62,500 bases of DNA from positions 72,076,799-72,139,298 of the forward strand of contig CM043952.1 of assembly GCA_014529385.2 (NCBI GenBank), in the 5' to 3' direction. Under the pieces are notes generated by a model that was not told where the DNA came from, searched no databases, and saw nothing but the letters and a program-made list of their open reading frames with translations. Origin of the DNA: Adiantum capillus-veneris (Eukaryota; Streptophyta; Polypodiopsida; Polypodiales; Pteridaceae). The translations under genes were made by a program, and so were the position numbers. Shown in pieces: positions 58,210 to 62,500 of the stretch. Position 1 is the first letter of the stretch; every line of letters begins with the position of its first letter.

Positions 58210-59227
58210 TCAAGGGCAATGTGATCCGGGCTCATATTGTTGCCATTCAGTCTCCTCATCGCTATCTGCATCAACTGTTGAAATAGCACGTACACATGGA
58301 GCCTTGAAGCGTGAAAGATGTTGATGGAAGACCTCTGGATCACTATCTATGCAGAGACAGTGTCTAGACAACTCAACGCAAACATTGCCCAAGCCACCAC
58401 ATCCAGAAAACATATCAACAATGTAGGTGTGCTCCGCAGTAAATGTCCGCACAAGCCAGCTAAAAAAAGCAAAAAATATGCGTATTTTTACTTTATGTAA
58501 CATAGTCCAATAATGCATAGTAGGAAGCATATATTCTTACCGAAAGAAGTCAAGGCTACGCTCGGCGGCACCTCTAAGAGAGTGTCCTCCAATGTACTCT
58601 CCGTCGACGCGCTCCACCAGTATTCCGGACTTGGCATCGAAAGAGTTGTTGTCCACGCTCTCTCCATCTCATCGATCGTAGATAGGACGTTGACCCTTAC
58701 GATAAAACAATCCTAGCAATAGTGTTTCCACCTACAAATTACAACTAGAATGTGATCTAATTGAAGAAAACTACAAGCATGCTTTTCAATCAACAAATAA
58801 ATTTACTTACTCTCTCAATCTCAATGGTCTTTCGCACATAACCATCGGGGATCAAAATAAGGATGGTGTGCATCATTTTGAATCCCATCTCGATGGCATG
58901 GCTAGACACAATGCCAAAGTGATCAGTGGAGCTTAGGGTGATGTACCACCCATTGTCTGCCACATACTTTGAAGCTATTACGGCCACTTTCTTACTTAAT
59001 TTTTGAGAGAATTGATTCCATGGAGGGACCTGCATAATACACATTGTTAATTTAATTAAAGTTCCAAAACTATCATAGACTGTCCACTGTGGTTTTGAAG
59101 GATGCATACCTTGTTCTCTGAAAAATTTTCAACTTTAAAGTTCGTTGGAAAATCCGCAAACAAAAGAGAGGCCACTTCATTGCTCTTTTCCCCATCAACA
59201 TGGGCTGAATGAAGAAAATCCAAGATC
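58210..59227 (-). other. Beta-class DNA methyltransferase domain (exons 11-14)
   Basis: Motif order IV, X, I from N- to C-terminus identifies the permuted beta class. SLLFADFPTNFKV aligns with the catalytic strand. RWLVRTFT...VDMFSGCGGLGN...CLCIDSDPEVF aligns with the AdoMet-binding end, including an acidic residue at the end of strand 2 (CIDSDPE). The ~30-residue tail is acidic (DADSDEETE). Confidence 0.7.
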
Positions 59228-61256
59228 CTGCATATGATCAAATAAATGTATTTCAAACATTCACAACACACACCACACATAGTTAGTCTTTCTTTTCACA
59301 TGTGTTTACCATTTCTCATCATCGAGAGAAATTTTGTAAACATCTAGCATGTTCCCAATAACGATCACATCACAATCTATGGAAGGCACTGCATAATCAG
59401 AAAATAAAATATTTCATCAAGAATTGTTGAGTAGAAAGAAAGTGACAGCTAGATATCTATACAAGCAAGTTTACCTGTGGAGCCTTGAGCACCTTTTTGG
59501 TTCTTTTTGGGAGACTTCTTGGGCTTCTTGGATCTAACAAAACCCAATCGTTTCTTTATAGAGGAGATTGTACTATTGTTTACTCTTTTTGGAGAGGTGG
59601 CTTTCTTGGAAGCTGAGCCAATCTCCTCAATACCATTTTCATTTCTTTCAAGAACGTGCTCTAAAGCAAACAAAAATATATTTCTCACAAACATAATCTA
59701 AATAGTATGAGCACTTTAACAATTTTGTAGTTTTTATAAATGCCAAAAATAACCTTTATATAAGTTCCCTTCATCACGTGGGTAGGTGCCTCGAGTGTAA
59801 TCTAGCCACCAAGGGCAATACTCAATTTCCCAAGCAATCAAACCATAATCTCTCATCCATAGTGGATACATACACTCCTCACAAGAGAGGTCCCTCCAAC
59901 TTTCAACAGCAATTGGCAACTTCTCCAACAAAGTTTGATCGTAAAGCTGAATTAGCCATCTACATAAAATGCAGTTAACTTTATTTGAGCTCCTTTCCTA
60001 AGTGACTTATTTATTATACAAACTCTAAGTAAAACATAGAATGACAACCATAAAGATATCAATTGTATTACCTGAATAATACTCTCTTTGAAGATTCCAT
60101 AAGCTCTGGAATTTTTTCATCCAACTCTTTTGTGTTGAGCTTACTCCAAAGCTCCACAAAAGCTTTATCAATGTGGTCCCTCAATTGGTGATGAAACCAT
60201 GCTTCAAAGCCCTCCGGCATTTCTTCAATCATTTTCCCTTTGATCCTCAAGCATTGCTTCAAGATACTTCCCCAATACCACTCTTTACGCAAGTACATTC
60301 TAAATTTCATTGCACTAATATAACGCTCAGAAGTAACATCATCTACACGGCAATGCATCAAAGAGTGCAATATTTCCTTTTTCCTATAGAGAAAACAATA
60401 AACAAACCATAAATGCATTGATTCATTTGATGATTTCATGTGTATTTTTTGTCCAAAAACTATTACCTCTCTGGTGATATTTTAGAAGTTGCCAAAGAGT
60501 GGAAATTGTCTCTTGTAAGGCCCACTTGATCCTTTTCTCTTATCCAATTGAAGTTAAATAATAAAGAGAAGAACCCTTGGCCATTGGCGGGGTTGGCAAT
60601 GGCCAACATCTATGTTACATTAGCACGAGATCAAATCAAATCAATTTTTCAATCAAATATATCAAATTCAAATGACATGTCAACTTACAATTTTGTAGAA
60701 ATTCAAACATAAACGGGGAGAAGAGAAAGTGTTTACCTTATAAGCTCTTTCTTTGAATATTTTTTCTACTCTTCCTCGAGCAACCATTTCCTTTTCTGGC
60801 AGTGAAATCGAGGGATCATTGATCTCTTGCATCTCTTTGATAAGAGACAAGTCAAAGTCTTCCTTTTGTAGAGCAAATGAAAAAAAAAAGTAAGATTTTA
60901 CAAAATAATGTCAAGCTTTAGAAATTACATAAAAAGTGTACTTTAAGGCAAAAAAATATACCTTCCATATGAGCATTGCTAATAAAAGAGCAGGAGCGTT
61001 GTACCAACTCTCTCTAGATGCCTTCTTCTCACAAGCAAGCTCTACCTCTATCCATCGAATCCAATCTTGGGGAAAGTCTTTCATTAAAGAATCTTTGCTT
61101 GTCACAGCCAGTTTTTGGAACAAGAAGTTCTCCTGCCCAAAATTTGTGCTCACAGTGGTTCTACCAATCCTGAACCACAATATCTTAAATTAAATGGTAG
61201 TAGAATGACATCGATAAAGTAATAGCAATAACGTTCAAAACAACAAATGTGCTTAC

Positions 61257-61859
61257 TCATTTTGAGAGCGCAAAGCTAGCATAAGCTCCCCCTCTGCACT
61301 TCTATCAACAAAGACAAATTGACATTTCACAGAACAATGTCTCCACTTTATCATTGAAAATTCTACAACAACAAAAAAGAAAATTAGAAAGCATAGAGTA
61401 ATACAAGTCAACTTTACATTAAACAAAAAAGAAATCACTTACATGTTTTTATTAAGCGCATCCAAGTTTTCAAATGGTGATTACCATCCCAAACGATAAA
61501 TTTTTTTTCCCTTAAGTCTTCCCACTCAAGGGGAAGGGAATTATCAAAATCATCGCTTATTTCTCGCCAAATAGGCCCCCATTCATCTTTGTCTAAGTCG
61601 GAAACATAACGTTGATCATGGCCTGGCTTCTTAAATGACACAAGAAATGGATCTCCAAGCACACTCTATCCAGACATCTCAAACCTTTTCACCAAGCCCT
61701 CAGTGCTTGGACCCACCGCTCTAATGGCTTGATTTTCCATCAATCTACAAAGAGGAATTCGAGGAGGTTCCCCACCTCTCTTTACAATAAAACCCTCTAC
61801 AATCTCCTCTAATATTCGACCATGAACATCCTTTTCAAATACTGTTGGATGATCGGGAG
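61257..61859 (-). other. ParB-like domain region of the methyltransferase gene
   Basis: Across exons 2 and 3: a start like ParB (GEPPRIPLCRLMENQAIR), the motif DGNHH in place of GxHR, and an end like ParB (CSVKCQFVFVDRSAEGELML, then ALRSQNE). About 40 extra residues sit between the first and second parts. In bacteria this domain binds or cuts DNA and uses CTP or ATP; here the arginine of GxHR is a histidine. Confidence 0.6.
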
Positions 61860-62288
61860 GTTTAGCAACAATTGTTGTTGCTTCAGACACGCTGTGAGCC
61901 ACCAATTCACCTTGTGTAGCATGAATATCTATGAACACCTCTTCTTCATGCACATCACTCAATATATCCTCTTCTTCATGCACATCACCCAAAATATCCT
62001 CCTTTCGATGGACATTGGAAGAAGCAATGGAAGATCGTGCATTGGCCCTATGCCCTGTAGTGCCAGACCTTAATGTGTATCCTACTCCTATAAGAAAAAA
62101 ACAATAAGAACACAAATAGTTTAGTGAGTATGATGAGACAAAAGAAAAGAAAACAAATAGCTTAATGTATTTGAACTTACTTTGAGAGATACCTGTCCTG
62201 CCACGTTTAGATGGTGTACGAGCCATAATCTATTAACCACAAACAACAAAAATCTTCTTAGCAATGACAATACAAATATAAAATTCTA

Positions 62289-62345
62289 AATTTCGGCAGC
62301 ATAACGGCGTAAAATGCAAACTATAAAAAAAAACCATTCTCAACT
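62289..62345. repeat. Single copy of the 57505-57945 repeat, upstream of the gene
   Basis: AAATTTCGGCAGCATAACGG...CATTCTCAACTTGCTCATGG matches the units at 57718 and 57875, in the same orientation. Confidence 0.7.
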
Positions 62346-62476
62346 TGCTCATGGCAAGGAAAAATACAAATCCACTTTGACATTTGTATACCTCTTCTCT
62401 ACAACGACATGTTCTTACATCATTGTAATTGTTACTATAAGTGTGTATGCAAGTGTGTGAATGAAAGTGTTTATAT

Positions 62477-62500
62477 GTGTGTGTGTGTGTGTGTGTGTGT
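62477..62500. repeat. (GT)n microsatellite at window end
   Basis: GT run cut by the window end. Confidence 0.9.

Larger units (their letters stand above)
58210..62226 (-). pseudogene. ParB-like domain plus permuted DNA methyltransferase, 14 exons, three nonsense codons
   Basis: Exons on minus: 62226-62181, 62087-61443, 61362-61257, 61169-60962, 60862-60737, 60609-60467, 60383-60072, 59959-59754, 59660-59475, 59388-59310, 59227-59110, 59029-58811, 58731-58541, 58459-58210. All introns are GT-AG, phases agree, and the total is 2835 nt (944 codons plus stop). Residues ~120-265 resemble ParB: RIPLCRLMENQ, then VWDGNHHLKTW at ~214, then FVFVDRSAEGELMLALRS. Residues ~595-655 carry a lysine-rich patch (KKPKKSPKK). 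The C-terminal ~260 residues match beta-class adenine-N6/cytosine-N4 DNA methyltransferases: motif IV as ADFPTNF (~711), ITLSSTDHFG, HSLRGAAERSLDFFRWLVRT as the motif X region, then motif I VDMFSGCGGLGN (~877). Motif IV differs from the usual DPPY, so activity is doubtful. Stops: TAG 61666-61668, TAA made across the exon 2/3 junction, TGA 58669-58671. Confidence 0.75.

Noticed and set aside
58318-58716. Plus-strand ORFs of 60-67 residues over the methyltransferase exons
   Set aside because: Antisense shadows; the minus exons have splice borders and domain motifs.

Overview
The window looks like repeat-rich nuclear DNA of a land plant. Three things point this way: introns with GT-AG borders, chromodomain Ty3/gypsy elements primed by initiator-methionine tRNA, and decayed pentatricopeptide-repeat (PPR) fragments. 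A fern or other large-genome seed-free plant is my guess, not a result. Dinucleotide tracts of (CT/GA)n and (CA/GT)n, many longer than 40 bp, occur throughout, often at the edges of mobile elements.

Layout. 1-1220: flank with a short palindromic tandem repeat. 1221-23206: one minus-strand chromovirus with 1.6-kb LTRs, flanked by ATGCT/ACGCT. It is split by a 12.7-kb insertion (3127-15846) of a second, non-autonomous LTR family with 153-bp LTRs. That family carries a large inverted repeat and is itself split by a nearly full-length LINE (11019-15583). The nesting order is LINE inside small-LTR element inside chromovirus. 23207-25640: flank rich in simple repeats. 25640-30743: a deleted Ty3/gypsy element (gag joined to an RNase H tail and integrase), apparently inserted into the gag of another. 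31900-35400: remnants of host genes, including a frameshifted FCP1/NLI-interacting-factor phosphatase-like gene. 37985-41364: a second, 5'-truncated copy of the LINE, bounded on both sides by (CT)n. 41412-43760: two primer-binding sites with a gag-like ORF and a Copia gag remnant. 45670-52900: two copies of a PPR-containing segment around LTR-like units and a 1.8-kb gag-like ORF with a transmembrane segment. 53500-57950: small possible exons and several tandem repeats.

The most interesting locus is at 58210-62226, minus strand. I could assemble 14 exons with consistent splice phases (2835 nt, a multiple of three). They encode a ParB-like N-terminal domain, a long unknown middle, a lysine-rich patch and a C-terminal DNA methyltransferase domain in the permuted beta-class order (motif IV, then X, then I). 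This is the architecture of bacterial and phage ParB-methyltransferase fusions, here inside an intron-rich plant gene. Three in-frame stops are all explicable as C-to-T changes at CG or CHG sites.

There is no operon-like cooperation here. The genes interact mainly as nested parasites plus a few decaying host-type genes. Many nonsense codons fit methylation-driven deamination, which suggests a silenced, heterochromatic region.
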